Assembly (NCBI GenBank): GCA_036490515.1
Contig: DASXDU010000007.1
Span: forward strand, 284,620 to 348,619
Reading direction: 5' to 3'
Source of the DNA: Palsa-1150 sp036490515
Lineage (GTDB): Bacteria; Myxococcota_A; Polyangia; Polyangiales; Polyangiaceae
Length of the DNA stretch: 64,000 nt
This document shows, piece by piece, positions 8,060 through 17,400 of the stretch. The notes below the pieces were generated by a model. It did not search any database and was not told where the DNA came from. It saw only the letters and a program-made list of their open reading frames with translations. Position 1 is the first letter of the stretch; each line of letters opens with the position of its first letter. Made by a program: the position numbers and the translations under genes.

Positions 8060-8464
8060 CTAGAGACCTATCCGACGGCGGACCGCCTCGCCAAGCTTCA
8101 CCCAGATCACCGCGCCCGCCGGATGGTGGTAGGGGATGGGCTTCGGAAGTCGCTTCACGTTCGCGAGCTCCCAGGCATAGGTGTGGTCGCCGTAGTACAG
8201 CGGCCCCTCGAGTTCCGACGGTTTGGTGTTGAGCTTGCGCGCGTTGGCCCTCAGGGCCTTCAAGGTGAGCGGACCCACCACGTCTCGCAGATCGCCGGTG
8301 CCCACGATCGTGCCTGAACCGCTCTTGATGAGCGCGATGGGGCCTCGAATCTTGGTCGGTGCGCCGCGGATCTCCCACGTCTTCGACCCGTCAAGGATCC
8401 ACGTCATGAACGGATCACGGATGAGGAGGCCGCTCAGCGTGTCCCGTAGCGACGTGCTCACCAT
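8060..8464 (-). CDS. ASCH-domain protein
   Basis: ATG 8464 (MVSTSLRDTLSGLLI) overlaps the stop of the nuclease gene by 7 bases (ATGGTGA), so translation is probably coupled. The 134 residues make a single ASCH domain: RDPFMTWILDGSKTWEIRG near residues 16-34 has the G-x-K-x-W-E-x-R signature, followed by RGPIALIKSGSGTIVGTGDL and a C-terminal WVKL strand. ASCH domains are beta-barrels related to PUA/EVE folds; some bind RNA or hydrolyse N4-acetylcytidine. Here the protein is the last gene of an hsdM-hsdS-nuclease run, so a role in recognising modified nucleotides or RNA is possible, but this is inference. The frame continues upstream to 8524 inside the nuclease gene; that part is ignored. Confidence 0.8.
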   Translation of the reverse strand: MVSTSLRDTLSGLLIRDPFMTWILDGSKTWEIRGAPTKIRGPIALIKSGSGTIVGTGDLRDVVGPLTLKALRANARKLNTKPSELEGPLYYGDHTYAWELANVKRLPKPIPYHHPAGAVIWVKLGEAVRRRIGL

Positions 8465-9651
8465 GCGAGCTCTTCGACGCGTCGCACGACGGCAGGGAGA
8501 TCGGCCGCGAGCAATGCTGTCCACTGCTCCCGAATCTTGGCCGTGAGCTCTTCGATGTCCTCTGCCTCGTACGCCTTCTTCGGGAGGACGGTCTTGCCCA
8601 GAATCGTGTTGTAGAACTTGTACACGCCCTTCGTCGCGCCCTTGAAGAGCGCGGGGTCGGCGGTCGCCATTGCGTAGAGCTTCGCGCGGGTCGCGGCAGG
8701 GCCCGGGCCGACGACGAGTTTCAGGTAGAGGCTCTCAGGCGCGTTCACGAACTCGAACATCAACACGCGCCGACTGCTCGTCCACATGCCCGTGCCCTCA
8801 CGCAGGGCCGGCACCTCGTCCCATTGCCTCGGCAGGAACCTCACCGCGCTCTTCGTGCAGACGTCGAGGACGAGATCGTCCCTCTCCTTGACGAGCCCCT
8901 CGAGGGCCTCGCGGATCGCCTGCTGCATGTCGGGTCGGTGCTCGTAGATGAGATCGAGAGCCGCCCTGTGCTTCCTGTAGATCCTCCGACAGAGTTCCGC
9001 GATCTCCGAGTCGCTCACGATGTGCCTCCGAAGCATCTGGGCGTAATGGGCCAGGAGGACGCGGACGTCGGGCCCGAGCGTCGACGCACGCGTTTCGACC
9101 AACCTCTCGACGAGGGTCGCGATGACCGAGTAGTCGACGGCGACGTAGCGATCGTCCGAGGGAAGGTCGCCGTCGGGCGTCAGGTAGATTCCGAGCAGGC
9201 GGTAGCTAGGGAACTCCTGCGACACCGCCTCCCAGTAGATCCGGAGCTGGTTCGAGTGCTCCCCGGTGTCGATCTTGTTCTCGACGATCACGGCCAGCTT
9301 TCCCTCATGATCGAGGACGAGGAGGTCGATGTTTGCGCGCTCCCGGAAGACCTCCGCCTCGTCGAATGTGTGGACGTCCATCTCCACGGGCGAGAGGCCC
9401 GCGCTCGACTCCGGTCCGGCGACGGCGAGGGTGCGCTGGAGGAGGCGGCGCAGAAAGAGGTCGCCCAGGCCGTGCGCGCCTCGTGGGTCGACGAGGAACC
9501 TGAGGAGGTCCGAGTGGCGTAGCTCGTGACGAACGGCGCCGAGCGCTTCGAAGATGTTGAACTGGGCAAGCAGGGCTTCGAGGCGCTCGAGGTCGTCATT
9601 GTCGACGACGAGGGCTTCGAGGGCAGCGCGGTCGGAGATGGTGACCGTCAC
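8458..9651 (-). CDS. PD-(D/E)XK nuclease-family protein of an hsd operon
   Basis: A 397-residue protein whose ATG overlaps the hsdS stop by 4 bases (ATGA). The N-terminal ~60 residues (ELRHSDLLRFLVDP) and the core ANIDLLVLDHEGKLAVIVENK give Asp109, Glu124 and Lys126 in D-Xn-ExK order, with Gln135 in the following NQL helix. This fits the PD-(D/E)XK family annotated in many genomes as a PD-(D/E)XK nuclease superfamily protein (PDDEXK_4 type). Such proteins are usually found beside restriction or phage-related genes. The remaining 250 residues are helical and unassigned. It lies between hsdS and the ASCH gene with overlaps on both sides, so it is likely made together with the modification subunits, possibly as an added nuclease effector. 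Confidence 0.8.
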   Translation of the reverse strand: MTVTISDRAALEALVVDNDDLERLEALLAQFNIFEALGAVRHELRHSDLLRFLVDPRGAHGLGDLFLRRLLQRTLAVAGPESSAGLSPVEMDVHTFDEAEVFRERANIDLLVLDHEGKLAVIVENKIDTGEHSNQLRIYWEAVSQEFPSYRLLGIYLTPDGDLPSDDRYVAVDYSVIATLVERLVETRASTLGPDVRVLLAHYAQMLRRHIVSDSEIAELCRRIYRKHRAALDLIYEHRPDMQQAIREALEGLVKERDDLVLDVCTKSAVRFLPRQWDEVPALREGTGMWTSSRRVLMFEFVNAPESLYLKLVVGPGPAATRAKLYAMATADPALFKGATKGVYKFYNTILGKTVLPKKAYEAEDIEELTAKIREQWTALLAADLPAVVRRVEELAW

Positions 9652-11219
9652 GAGTCGGCTTCCGCGACGTCGGAAAGGCGTTCGCCGCGACGCTTCTTTG
9701 CGGAAAGGTCGCCAGGCCCAGGGTTCTCGCGGACTCCTTCGAGCATTCCGTCGGTGCGCTCATCGGACGGATCCTGCGGAACGAGCTCCCCGCGAAACGC
9801 CTTCGCAAGGACCGCACGTTCAGCAGTGGAGAGAGCGGCTGTTGCCGTTTCCGTCATGCCTTCGAGTCTCCTGAGGCGCCGAACTCCCGCCTGCACCACC
9901 GCAATGATCATCTCTTGCTCGGCCGAAGGAGCGAGGGCGACCGGCCACCGAAGCATCCGGTCTGCCGTTAGATGAAGGATTCCTACACCCGGTGCCATTT
10001 TCGCGAAACGCCCCAGCAGGGCATCGGCGAGGAATCCTAGATGCAGCCATTCGCTTGAAGCGTCACGCGATACGGGGCGAACCCTGAGAAGGGTCTTCTG
10101 GTAGCAGCAGCCGGGAATCTCCGACCGCCATATGGCCGGCTTGCCGACTTCCGTTGGACTGCCGGATGCCTCCGAAAGGAGCACGTCTCCGTCTTCCAGG
10201 AGATAACGGTCACGGTCGGGGAAGCCCATTTCCTTCATGTCGCTGAGGTCGAGGCCATCCCAAGTGATGTTGGCAGCTCGAACGTACGGGTAGGCCTTCT
10301 CCGCCGCTGCGTGGATCGGCGCCCGTTGCTGTCCAAGCTGCAGGACTGACACCTCGTCGACACTCGCCCAGCACCACCCCTCCGGCAGCTCGGGCAACCC
10401 GGTCGCATCCACCCCCTCCGGCTCCTCGTACTTCCCCTTCCACCGGTCGTTCCCCGGCACCTTCCCCTTCGCCTTCATCCTGGCGAGCTCGTTCTCTTCC
10501 CACTTCCTGCGTCGCTCGACCCGGAGGCGCTTCAGCAGCTCGCTCGCGGGCTCGACGTCCTTGTGCTTCGCGCGCCAGTCCTTCGTGAGGTCACCGCGAA
10601 AGGCCGCCGCGAGGATCGACTGGCGGAGCTTTTCGAGCAGCGGGGGAACGGCATCGAGCACTTCGCGTGCGCGCCGGCTGCGCGACTGGAGGGATTCGAG
10701 CTTGGCGACGATGCGGCGCTGCGCTCCTGCTGGAGGAACTCGTATCTGAATTGCGCCGATGTGATCGGCCCGCAGGTTGTTGATGTTGATGCCAGCTGCA
10801 GCTGAAGAGACGATTTGGCGGTACTCCGGACTCTGAAAGTACTGCCGAAGCCACGGAGACATGTCGTCTGCCGGACGCCACAGCCCGCAGAAAGCTCCGA
10901 AACCTGCGCTTCGCGTCGCATCCGACGCTTCGACAGAGGCGGCTTTGCCGACCACCGACGCTGATCCTGACGACATGGCGACGACGATATCTCCGGCGCG
11001 AAGCCGCTGAGCGTCGGACACCCGCGCCTCCGGCACGAACACGAGGTCTGTCCAAGCAACCTGACCGTCGCGTAGGTTCCCGGCTCGCAGCACCGGAACG
11101 TACCCCGGTGCCTCCTCGTCGCGTGCCTCGCTCTTCTGATACGAGACCCCACGTACAAACGTCGCGATTGAGTCGATTCGCGTCGTGGCCCACCCGGGGG
11201 GGAGCGGTGTGTCGCTCAC
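9648..11219 (-). CDS. hsdS: type I restriction specificity subunit HsdS
   Basis: A 523-residue DNA-specificity subunit. Two target-recognition halves are visible: the first opens with LPPGWATTRIDSIATFVRG and the second, near residue 275, with LPELPEGWCWASVDEV. Each is followed by a long conserved helix: LEKLRQSILAAAFRGDLTKD near residue 207, and AERAVLAKAFRGELVPQDPS near residue 475. The two helices form the spacer that sets the distance between half-sites. It binds two HsdM subunits and directs both methylation and cleavage. Its ATG overlaps the hsdM stop by 4 bases. The tail after ELVPQDP is longer and more basic than is typical. Start choice is clear because of the overlap. Confidence 0.95.
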   Translation of the reverse strand: MSDTPLPPGWATTRIDSIATFVRGVSYQKSEARDEEAPGYVPVLRAGNLRDGQVAWTDLVFVPEARVSDAQRLRAGDIVVAMSSGSASVVGKAASVEASDATRSAGFGAFCGLWRPADDMSPWLRQYFQSPEYRQIVSSAAAGININNLRADHIGAIQIRVPPAGAQRRIVAKLESLQSRSRRAREVLDAVPPLLEKLRQSILAAAFRGDLTKDWRAKHKDVEPASELLKRLRVERRRKWEENELARMKAKGKVPGNDRWKGKYEEPEGVDATGLPELPEGWCWASVDEVSVLQLGQQRAPIHAAAEKAYPYVRAANITWDGLDLSDMKEMGFPDRDRYLLEDGDVLLSEASGSPTEVGKPAIWRSEIPGCCYQKTLLRVRPVSRDASSEWLHLGFLADALLGRFAKMAPGVGILHLTADRMLRWPVALAPSAEQEMIIAVVQAGVRRLRRLEGMTETATAALSTAERAVLAKAFRGELVPQDPSDERTDGMLEGVRENPGPGDLSAKKRRGERLSDVAEADS

Positions 11220-12640
11220 TCTTCCACCCCCAGTTCCTCCCGCAACCCCTCCATCTCCTCCAGCGCTGTCTGCAGCAGCCCCACGATCTCACTTGCGATC
11301 ACTTCCGGCTCCGGCAGATCCGCGTGGTCCGTCACGCTGTCGTCCTTCAGCCAGCTCACGTCGAGGTTGTCCCCCCTCTTCGCGATCTCCTCCCGCGTGA
11401 ACCGCCGGAACCGCCCCTCCTCGCCTCCGTCCTTCCTCTTCGCCTTGCCCAGCGCGTCTTCCCCGTACGCCTTCTCGAACTCCGCGAAGTGCGCCCTCGT
11501 GAGCGGCGTCCGCTTGCCGAACGACGGCGCGTTCGTGCGCATGTCGTAGAACCACACGGCCTTGGTGTTCCCCTTGTCCTTCGCGCCGCGCGTGAAGAAG
11601 AGGACGTTCGTCTTCACGCCCTGGGCGTAGAAGATGCCCGTCGGCAGGCGGAGGATGGTGTGGAGATCGCACTTGTCCATGAGGTCCCCGCGGACCTTCT
11701 GGCCGACGCCCTCCTCGAAGAGGACGTTGTCGGGCAGGATGACGGCCGCGCGGCCGCCGGGGACGAGGCCGCGGTAGACGTGCTGGAGGAAGACGAGCTG
11801 CTTGTTGCTCGTGGGGTACGTGATGTCGTCGCGCGTCGGGCCGCCGCCGCCCTTCTTCGTGCCGAAGGGCGGGTTCGTGAGGATGACGTGCGCCTTCGGG
11901 AGGCGCGCGCCGTCGGGACCGAGCGTGTCGCCGAGGAGGATGTCGCCCTCGATGCCGTGGAGCATCGCGTTCATGAGGGCGAGGCGCTGCACGTCGGGGA
12001 CGAGCTCGACGCCGTAGAACGCCTCGCGTCGCTGGAAGTTCTGATCGGCAGGTTTCAGGTCGTGGTACTCGTCCGTGAGCCCCCTCACGAAGCGGTCGGC
12101 GACGATGAGGAAGCCGCCGGTGCCCGCCGCCGGGTCCTCGACGCGCTCGCCGGGCTGGGGCTTCACCAGGGCGACCATGCTCTCGATGAGCGGGCGCGGC
12201 GTGAAGTACTGGCCGGCGCCGCTCTTCGTCTCCTCGGCGTTCTTCTCGAGGAGGCCCTCGTAGAGATCGCCGAGGCCCTCGTGCTTGGCGCTGTACCAGT
12301 CGAGCGCGTCGATCGACTCGACGACGGTGCGCAGGTGCCGCGGCTGGCGGAACGACGTCGTCGCGTCGTGGAAGATCGCCTGCACGCGCCCCGACGACTT
12401 CGCGCCGAGGTCGAGCAGGAGCTTCTTGTAGAAGTTGAGCAGCTCGACGCCGTCCTCGCGCACGAGGTCGTCCCAGCGGTACCCCTTCGGGATCTGCGAC
12501 TCCGTCCCCGTCTCCTTCGCCATCTTGAGGAAGAGCAGGTACGTCAGCTCCGTCACGTACTCGTGGTACGTGATCCCGTCGTCCCGGAGGACGTGGCACA
12601 GGTTCCAGAGCTTCTGGACGATGTCCTGGGTCGTGGGCAT
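11216..12640 (-). CDS. hsdM: type I restriction methyltransferase subunit HsdM
   Basis: A 474-residue N6-adenine methyltransferase subunit. The N-terminal helical domain (residues 1-130, ITYHEYVTELTYLLFLKMAK) is that of HsdM_N. The SAM motif I is DPAAGTGGF (169-177) and the catalytic motif IV is NPPFG (256-260), both intact. With HsdS it methylates adenine in the recognition site; with HsdR it makes the full restriction complex. Start ATG 12640 has AGGAG 9 bases upstream, and that site overlaps the stop of the preceding lipoprotein gene. The downstream overlap with hsdS is 4 bases. Length is near normal for the family. Confidence 0.96.
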   Translation of the reverse strand: MPTTQDIVQKLWNLCHVLRDDGITYHEYVTELTYLLFLKMAKETGTESQIPKGYRWDDLVREDGVELLNFYKKLLLDLGAKSSGRVQAIFHDATTSFRQPRHLRTVVESIDALDWYSAKHEGLGDLYEGLLEKNAEETKSGAGQYFTPRPLIESMVALVKPQPGERVEDPAAGTGGFLIVADRFVRGLTDEYHDLKPADQNFQRREAFYGVELVPDVQRLALMNAMLHGIEGDILLGDTLGPDGARLPKAHVILTNPPFGTKKGGGGPTRDDITYPTSNKQLVFLQHVYRGLVPGGRAAVILPDNVLFEEGVGQKVRGDLMDKCDLHTILRLPTGIFYAQGVKTNVLFFTRGAKDKGNTKAVWFYDMRTNAPSFGKRTPLTRAHFAEFEKAYGEDALGKAKRKDGGEEGRFRRFTREEIAKRGDNLDVSWLKDDSVTDHADLPEPEVIASEIVGLLQTALEEMEGLREELGVEE

Positions 12641-12653
12641 CCGCCGGCGCTCC

Positions 12654-13424
12654 TCAGTGGCCCTTGCACGCGCGGTCGAACCCCGCCTGGCAGTGCTGCG
12701 CGAAGCAGGCGTCGCAGGCGGCGGCGCCCTGGGAAAGACACGACCCGCAATGGAGCTGGAAGCATTGCCCCTGGAGTCCCACCGCGAGGGACGCCGACGA
12801 GGCCATCGCCGCGAAGCAGTCGCACTTGCACTTGGCGTCCCCTCCGCACGCGTGGGTGCAGTTCCCGGTCGCCTCGCACCCCGCGTTCCCCTGGCCGAGC
12901 GCGGCCCCGCCGCAGAACCGCCGGCCGATGTCGTCGAAGCCGCAGGCGCTCAGGGCGTTGCAGTCGCCCTGGTGCTGGGCGAGGCATGCGCGGTAGGGCG
13001 CCTGTGCCTGGCAGTTGGGCAACCAGCCGGGGTCGGTCTCGTAGCCGCAGGACACGAGGGTGGCACCCGCCTTGCTGCAGACGTCCTCCTCGCTGCCGCG
13101 CATGGCGCCGCACGCGCGAATGATCTCGAGCGCGTTGTTGTCCGACGTCGAGTACTCCTTCTGGAGCTTCTCGCCCACGTCGCTGGCCACGGCCGCGTGC
13201 GCGCCGGCATACCCGGCCTCCATCGAGAGCTTCTTCGATCGGTCTTCGCCCAGCTTTGCGCCCTGGGCCCGCACGCACGCGACGTAGTCGGCCACCTGGG
13301 GCGACACGCAGACGCCGTCGAGCGGCGTGCGATCTCCCGCGCACTGGATCGTCGCGCTGTTGCCGGCGCCGCACGCTGTGAGGACGCTCCCGCTCGCGAT
13401 GATGAACGTCAGAACTCGGCGCAT
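12654..13424 (-). CDS. cysteine-rich lipoprotein inside the hsd operon
   Basis: 256 residues starting MRRVLTFIIASGSVLTACGA; the segment LTAC at residues 15-18 is a lipobox, so Cys18 is the probable lipidated residue. The mature part has more than 20 cysteines in patterns such as CKCDCFAAM, CFQLHCGSC and CDACFAQHC, similar to the Cys-rich extracellular lipoproteins common in Myxococcota. Function unknown. Its stop lies 13 bases before hsdM on the same strand and overlaps the hsdM ribosome-binding site, so it is likely cotranscribed with a cytoplasmic restriction enzyme. That is odd cargo and suggests an insertion into the operon. It diverges from the HEPN-like gene across a 171-base spacer carrying paired repeats. 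Confidence 0.8.
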   Translation of the reverse strand: MRRVLTFIIASGSVLTACGAGNSATIQCAGDRTPLDGVCVSPQVADYVACVRAQGAKLGEDRSKKLSMEAGYAGAHAAVASDVGEKLQKEYSTSDNNALEIIRACGAMRGSEEDVCSKAGATLVSCGYETDPGWLPNCQAQAPYRACLAQHQGDCNALSACGFDDIGRRFCGGAALGQGNAGCEATGNCTHACGGDAKCKCDCFAAMASSASLAVGLQGQCFQLHCGSCLSQGAAACDACFAQHCQAGFDRACKGH

Positions 13425-13490
13425 CTTCCCTCCGTGCCGCAGACTACTGTCGCAGGCACCGAGACGTCATCCTGCATCCCTGGAGAACCT

Positions 13491-13522
13491 GTCCGTGGAC
13501 AGCGCGAAATCGTCCGTGGACA
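13491..13522. promoter_or_regulatory. paired palindromes GTCCGTGGAC, 21 bases apart
   Basis: GTCCGTGGACA occurs at 13491-13501 and again at 13512-13522. Each copy holds arms GTCC/GGAC and the start-to-start distance is 21 bases, two helical turns. They lie in the spacer between the HEPN-like gene (start 13596) and the divergent lipoprotein/hsdM operon, a fitting position for an operator of a dimeric regulator such as an antitoxin. No other copies were noticed in the window. Confidence 0.5.
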
Positions 13523-13595
13523 CCCTGCGGCTCGCGATCCTCCGGGAAATCGCGTCAACGCGTGGTGGCCTACCGCGTGCTTGGTCGCGCCATCC

Positions 13596-14099
13596 ATGAG
13601 CTACCGTGCCTTCCTCGAGGCTCACCCCGAGTCGGTCCAGGACCTCGAGCTCTCCGCTCGGCGCCGGCTCGACGAGGCCGCGACTCTCGTCATCGACGGC
13701 CAGCACCACAGCGCCATCTACCTCGCCGGCCTCGCGGCGGAGATGCTGCTGAAGAGCGCCTGTTTCCTCCTTGCTCGCGCAGGCCCGGCCGATGCCGTCG
13801 AACCGCTCCTCGCGCCGGTGCGACGCAAGGCGAGGCAACCGCACCTTCGTCAGGACTTCGAGTCCGGCCACGGTCTCTGGTTCTGGTCGCAGGAGCTACT
13901 CGAGCGCCGCCGCACATCGGGCGCATCGGCGTGGAGTCGCAGTCTCCGCCGGAGCTTCTTGCAGACGTGCGCTCTTCTCCACGCCGACTGGTTCGTCAGC
14001 ATGCGGTATCGGCCCGGGTCTGCTAAGGAAAACGTGGCGATGGTGTTCCTCGCGCACGCCGAGTGGATCGCAAACAACCACGGAGCCCTGAGGAGCTGA
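13596..14099 (+). CDS. HEPN-like domain protein
   Basis: ATG 13596 gives 167 residues (MSYRAFLEAHPESVQDLELS). Residues 22-60 form the pattern SARRRLDEAATLVIDGQHHSAIYLAGLAAEMLLKSACFLL. That is a first helix with spaced Leu, then HxSAIYLAGLAxEMLLKS, very like HEPN helical bundles, in which the second helix contains a conserved Glu and Lys. HEPN proteins are often RNases in toxin-antitoxin and defence systems, using an R-x4-6-H motif; I see several Arg and His in the C-terminal half (LHADWFVSMRYRPGS) but no clean RxxxxH, so activity is doubtful. It is followed after 2 bases by a small partner gene, and the pair lies inverted between hsdR and the rest of the hsd genes. (The longer motif quoted is split: helix one at 22-36, helix two at 37-60.). 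Confidence 0.65.
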   Translation: MSYRAFLEAHPESVQDLELSARRRLDEAATLVIDGQHHSAIYLAGLAAEMLLKSACFLLARAGPADAVEPLLAPVRRKARQPHLRQDFESGHGLWFWSQELLERRRTSGASAWSRSLRRSFLQTCALLHADWFVSMRYRPGSAKENVAMVFLAHAEWIANNHGALRS

Positions 14100-14101
14100 T
14101 C

Positions 14102-14407
14102 ATGCCGGTCCGAACGTCGCTCCGCCGTCACGGTCTGCCCGACGAGGCCGAGCTCCGGCGCGCCCTCTCCGACGAGCTGCGCGCTCCGCACGCGGAGGGC
14201 GAACCGGACATCGTCATCGAGCAACCTGCACCGGGGACGACGCACCTGTTCGTCACCTGGAGCCGCTGGGACGGCTTCGAACAGACCGTGAGAGCGCGCA
14301 TCATTCTCGACGCCTTCGAGGACGCTCGCGGCGAGGACGAGGTACTGAAGGTCACCGTCGCGATGGGTCTCACTCCCGAGGAAGCCGCGCGGATGGGGAT
14401 TGGCTGA
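14102..14407 (+). CDS. small partner of the HEPN-like gene, unknown
   Basis: 101 residues from ATG 14102 with GAGGAGC at 14088-14094, 7 bases upstream. The protein starts MPVRTSLRRHGLPDEAELRR, then has two strands (PDIVIEQPAPGTTHLFVTWS) and a helix, and ends EEAARMGIG. The fold looks alpha/beta and acidic. It is separated by only 2 bases from the HEPN-like gene, so the two are certainly cotranscribed. No MNT nucleotidyltransferase motif is present, so this is not the classic HEPN-MNT pair. As the second gene it could be an antitoxin-like partner, by analogy only. Tail to tail with hsdR, 6 bases apart. Confidence 0.55.
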   Translation: MPVRTSLRRHGLPDEAELRRALSDELRAPHAEGEPDIVIEQPAPGTTHLFVTWSRWDGFEQTVRARIILDAFEDARGEDEVLKVTVAMGLTPEEAARMGIG

Positions 14408-14413
14408 GAGGTT

Positions 14414-17400
14414 TCACCCCGCGTCCTTCCACACCTCGTCCGCCAGCTGGCCGAGGAGCGCTTCGAGCTTGCCGTCGAACACCTTGTTCAGGCGCGTGAA
14501 GCCACCCTCGGCCTGGAACTGGCCCGTGTCGAACGACGCGCGGTCGACAACCGTCTCGTGCTTCACCTGCTTGGCGATGCGATCCAGCCACTTCGCCTGG
14601 GGCTCGGTGAACTTGTGCGCCTTCCGAAGGCGCTGCACCGCGCGGTCGACGCGCTCGGCGTAGGGCAGGAGCGGTGACCCGAGGGCGAGCTGGCGGATGT
14701 AGCCGACGATCGTCGCGGCGACGTCCTCGTTCTTCTGCTCGCGCCAGGCGGTCTGCACGGCGGCCTCGCCGAACTCCTCCTGGTCGAGGGCGAGCTTGAG
14801 CTTCCGCAGGTCGTCGCGCGTGAGGTCTCGCGGGCGCTGCGTGACGACCACGAGCGCCGGCAGCTTGTTCATGTTGTCGCGGAGGAACGCGCGGAAGGCG
14901 TCGAGGTAGTCGCCCGGCGGCTTGCTCCCGTGCTTGCCGAAGCCGCGCGTCACCTCGCGGACCTGGTCCGCCTTGTCCGAGACGACCGTCGTCCACTGGC
15001 CGCCGCCCGTCGTCTGATCGAGCAGCGGCGCGAGCGCGGGATGGTCGCGCAGGTACTCGGCGGCGTCCCCGATGCTGCCTTCGCGCAGGTACCGGGCGAG
15101 CTCCTTGAAGGTCATGTGGGCGGCCATCTGGAACTGACCTTCGGCGCCCTCCTTGATCGCCCGCTTCTTGCGCTGGAGCTTGGCGAGGAGCTCGTCGAGC
15201 GAGACGCGCCGGTACGCGTCGTCCTTGCCGTCGAGGATCTCGCGCACGAGCTGCTCGAAGGAGACGGTCGGGTTCACGACGACCGGCTTCATGTCCGTGA
15301 CCTTCTCGAGCTCGGCGTAGAGGTCGACGGCGTCGAAGATCCGGAAGCGCTCCTTGCCGATCTCGTCGCATTTGCGCGTCGCGCGGCCGAGCATCTGCTC
15401 GTAGAGGATGCGGCTGCGTACGCGGCGGAGGAACACGAGGTTCGCGATGCGCGGGACGTCGATGCCGGTCGACAGGAGATCGACGGTGACGGCGATGTTG
15501 GGTTGGCGCTCGTTGCGGTAGCGCCGGATGGCTTCGAGCGGGCGGTCCGTCGTGCCGGTGATCTTCGCCACCGCGTCGTCGTCGACCTCGCCGTAGCGCG
15601 CCTTCAGCGCCTCCTTGAGGAGGACGACGACCATGTCCGCGTGCTCGTCGGTCGCGCAGAAGACGAGCGTCTTCTCGTCCTGCTCGGGGTCGATGTGCGT
15701 CACGAGCTCGCCGAGGACGGCCCGGTTGAAGTTCTCGGTGATGACGCGCCGGTTGAAGTGGTCGACCTCGAACTTCACCTCGTCGGGCAGGTTCTCCTTG
15801 CGGAGCGTCTGCGTCGTGCGGTCGAGGACGAGGACTTCCTCGTGCGCCGCGTAGTGGATGCCGTCGCGGGCGAGCTGCGTGACGATGCGCGTCGGCGGCT
15901 CGTGGTCGACGAGGAAGCCGTCGACGACGGCCTCGCGGTACGAGTACGAGTAGATGGGCGCGCCGAAGAGCTCCTTCGTGTGGAGCGCGGGCGTGGCCGT
16001 CAGGCCGACCTTCACGGCGTCGAAGTGGTCGAGGACGCGCGTGTACTTCGAGATGAAGTCCGCCTCGTCGCGGAACTCGAAGTCGCGGTCGGAGAGCTCG
16101 CGGTCGAGGACGTACCCGCGGTGGCACTCGTCGACGACGATGCAGTCGTACTGGTCGACGGGCGGGACGTCCGCCTCGCGGCCGTCTTCGAACGGGCCGA
16201 GGACGCGGCGCACCATCGCCTGGATGGTCGCGATGTGGAGCTTGGTCTCTGCCTCGGGCCGGAGATCGCCGATCTCCTTCACGTCGAAGATGTCGGTGAA
16301 CGTCTGGAGGTTCTCGAGGCGCAGGTCCTTGAAGGCGTCGGCGGTCTGCTTGCCGAGCGCGTTGCGGTCGACGAGAAAGAGGATGCGCCGGAAGCGCTTC
16401 GTCTTGAGGAGGCGGTAGCAGAGGCCGATGCACGTGCGCGTCTTGCCCGTCCCGGTGGCCATCGCGAGGAGCATGCGGCGCTCGCCCTGCGCGATCCCCT
16501 TCTCGACGGCGAGGATGGCGTCGCGCTGGTAGGGGCGGTCGATGTACTCCATCGGCTCGGTCTCGAGCCGCCTCGTCGCCGCGTCGACGTCCTGCTTGAG
16601 GAGGCCGAGGAGCCCCTCGGGCGTGTACCAGTCCTCGATCGGCCGCGCGTGGTTGGTCGGGCGCCGCGCGTCGAGGAACCAGATGCCGCTCTTCGTCTGG
16701 AGCTGCCTGAGGTAAGGCCGGCCGTTCGTCGCGAAGAGGAACGGCACCTTGTACGCGCCCCACGGGCTCCCCCCCGGGAGCACCTCGTCGCCGCGGACGA
16801 CGTACCCGGCGGAGTACCGCTTTGCCTGCGCGATGACGCCCGACACGTCCTTGTGGCGGCGCTTCGCTTCGACGACGGCAACCACCTGCAACCCGGCGAA
16901 GAGGACGTAGTCGGCCCACCCCTCCTTGCCGTCGGCGAACGTCGGCCATTCGGCGATGGCGAGGTTCCTCCCGTGCGTGGGCCGCACGCCGCGCGCGTAC
17001 GTCACGAGCTCCGAGTCGACCTCCCACCCGCGCTCGCGGAGCTGGCGGTCGATCATCTTCCGCGTCGCCGCCTCGTCGATCTCGATCGCCTCGCTCGCCG
17101 CTCCGCCCTGCTCGATCGCGAGCGCGAGCTCCTTCGGCGGCATCGCCTGCGCGGCTTCCTGGAGCCCCTGGAGCTCGGCGAGGAGCTTGCGGTTCTGCGC
17201 TTCGAGCGCGGCGTTCTTCGCCTCGTGATCGGCGGCCGCCTTGCGGTGCGCCGCGATCTGTTCGCTCGCGAGAGCCTCCCAGATGGCGGCGTCCTCGCGC
17301 GCCCTTGCCGCGAGCTCCTTCTCGGAGAGCTTCTCGGCAAGCTCCGCCTCCGCCGCCTTGCGCGCGTCGAGCATCGCGCGCTGCGCGGCCTCGAGCTCCT

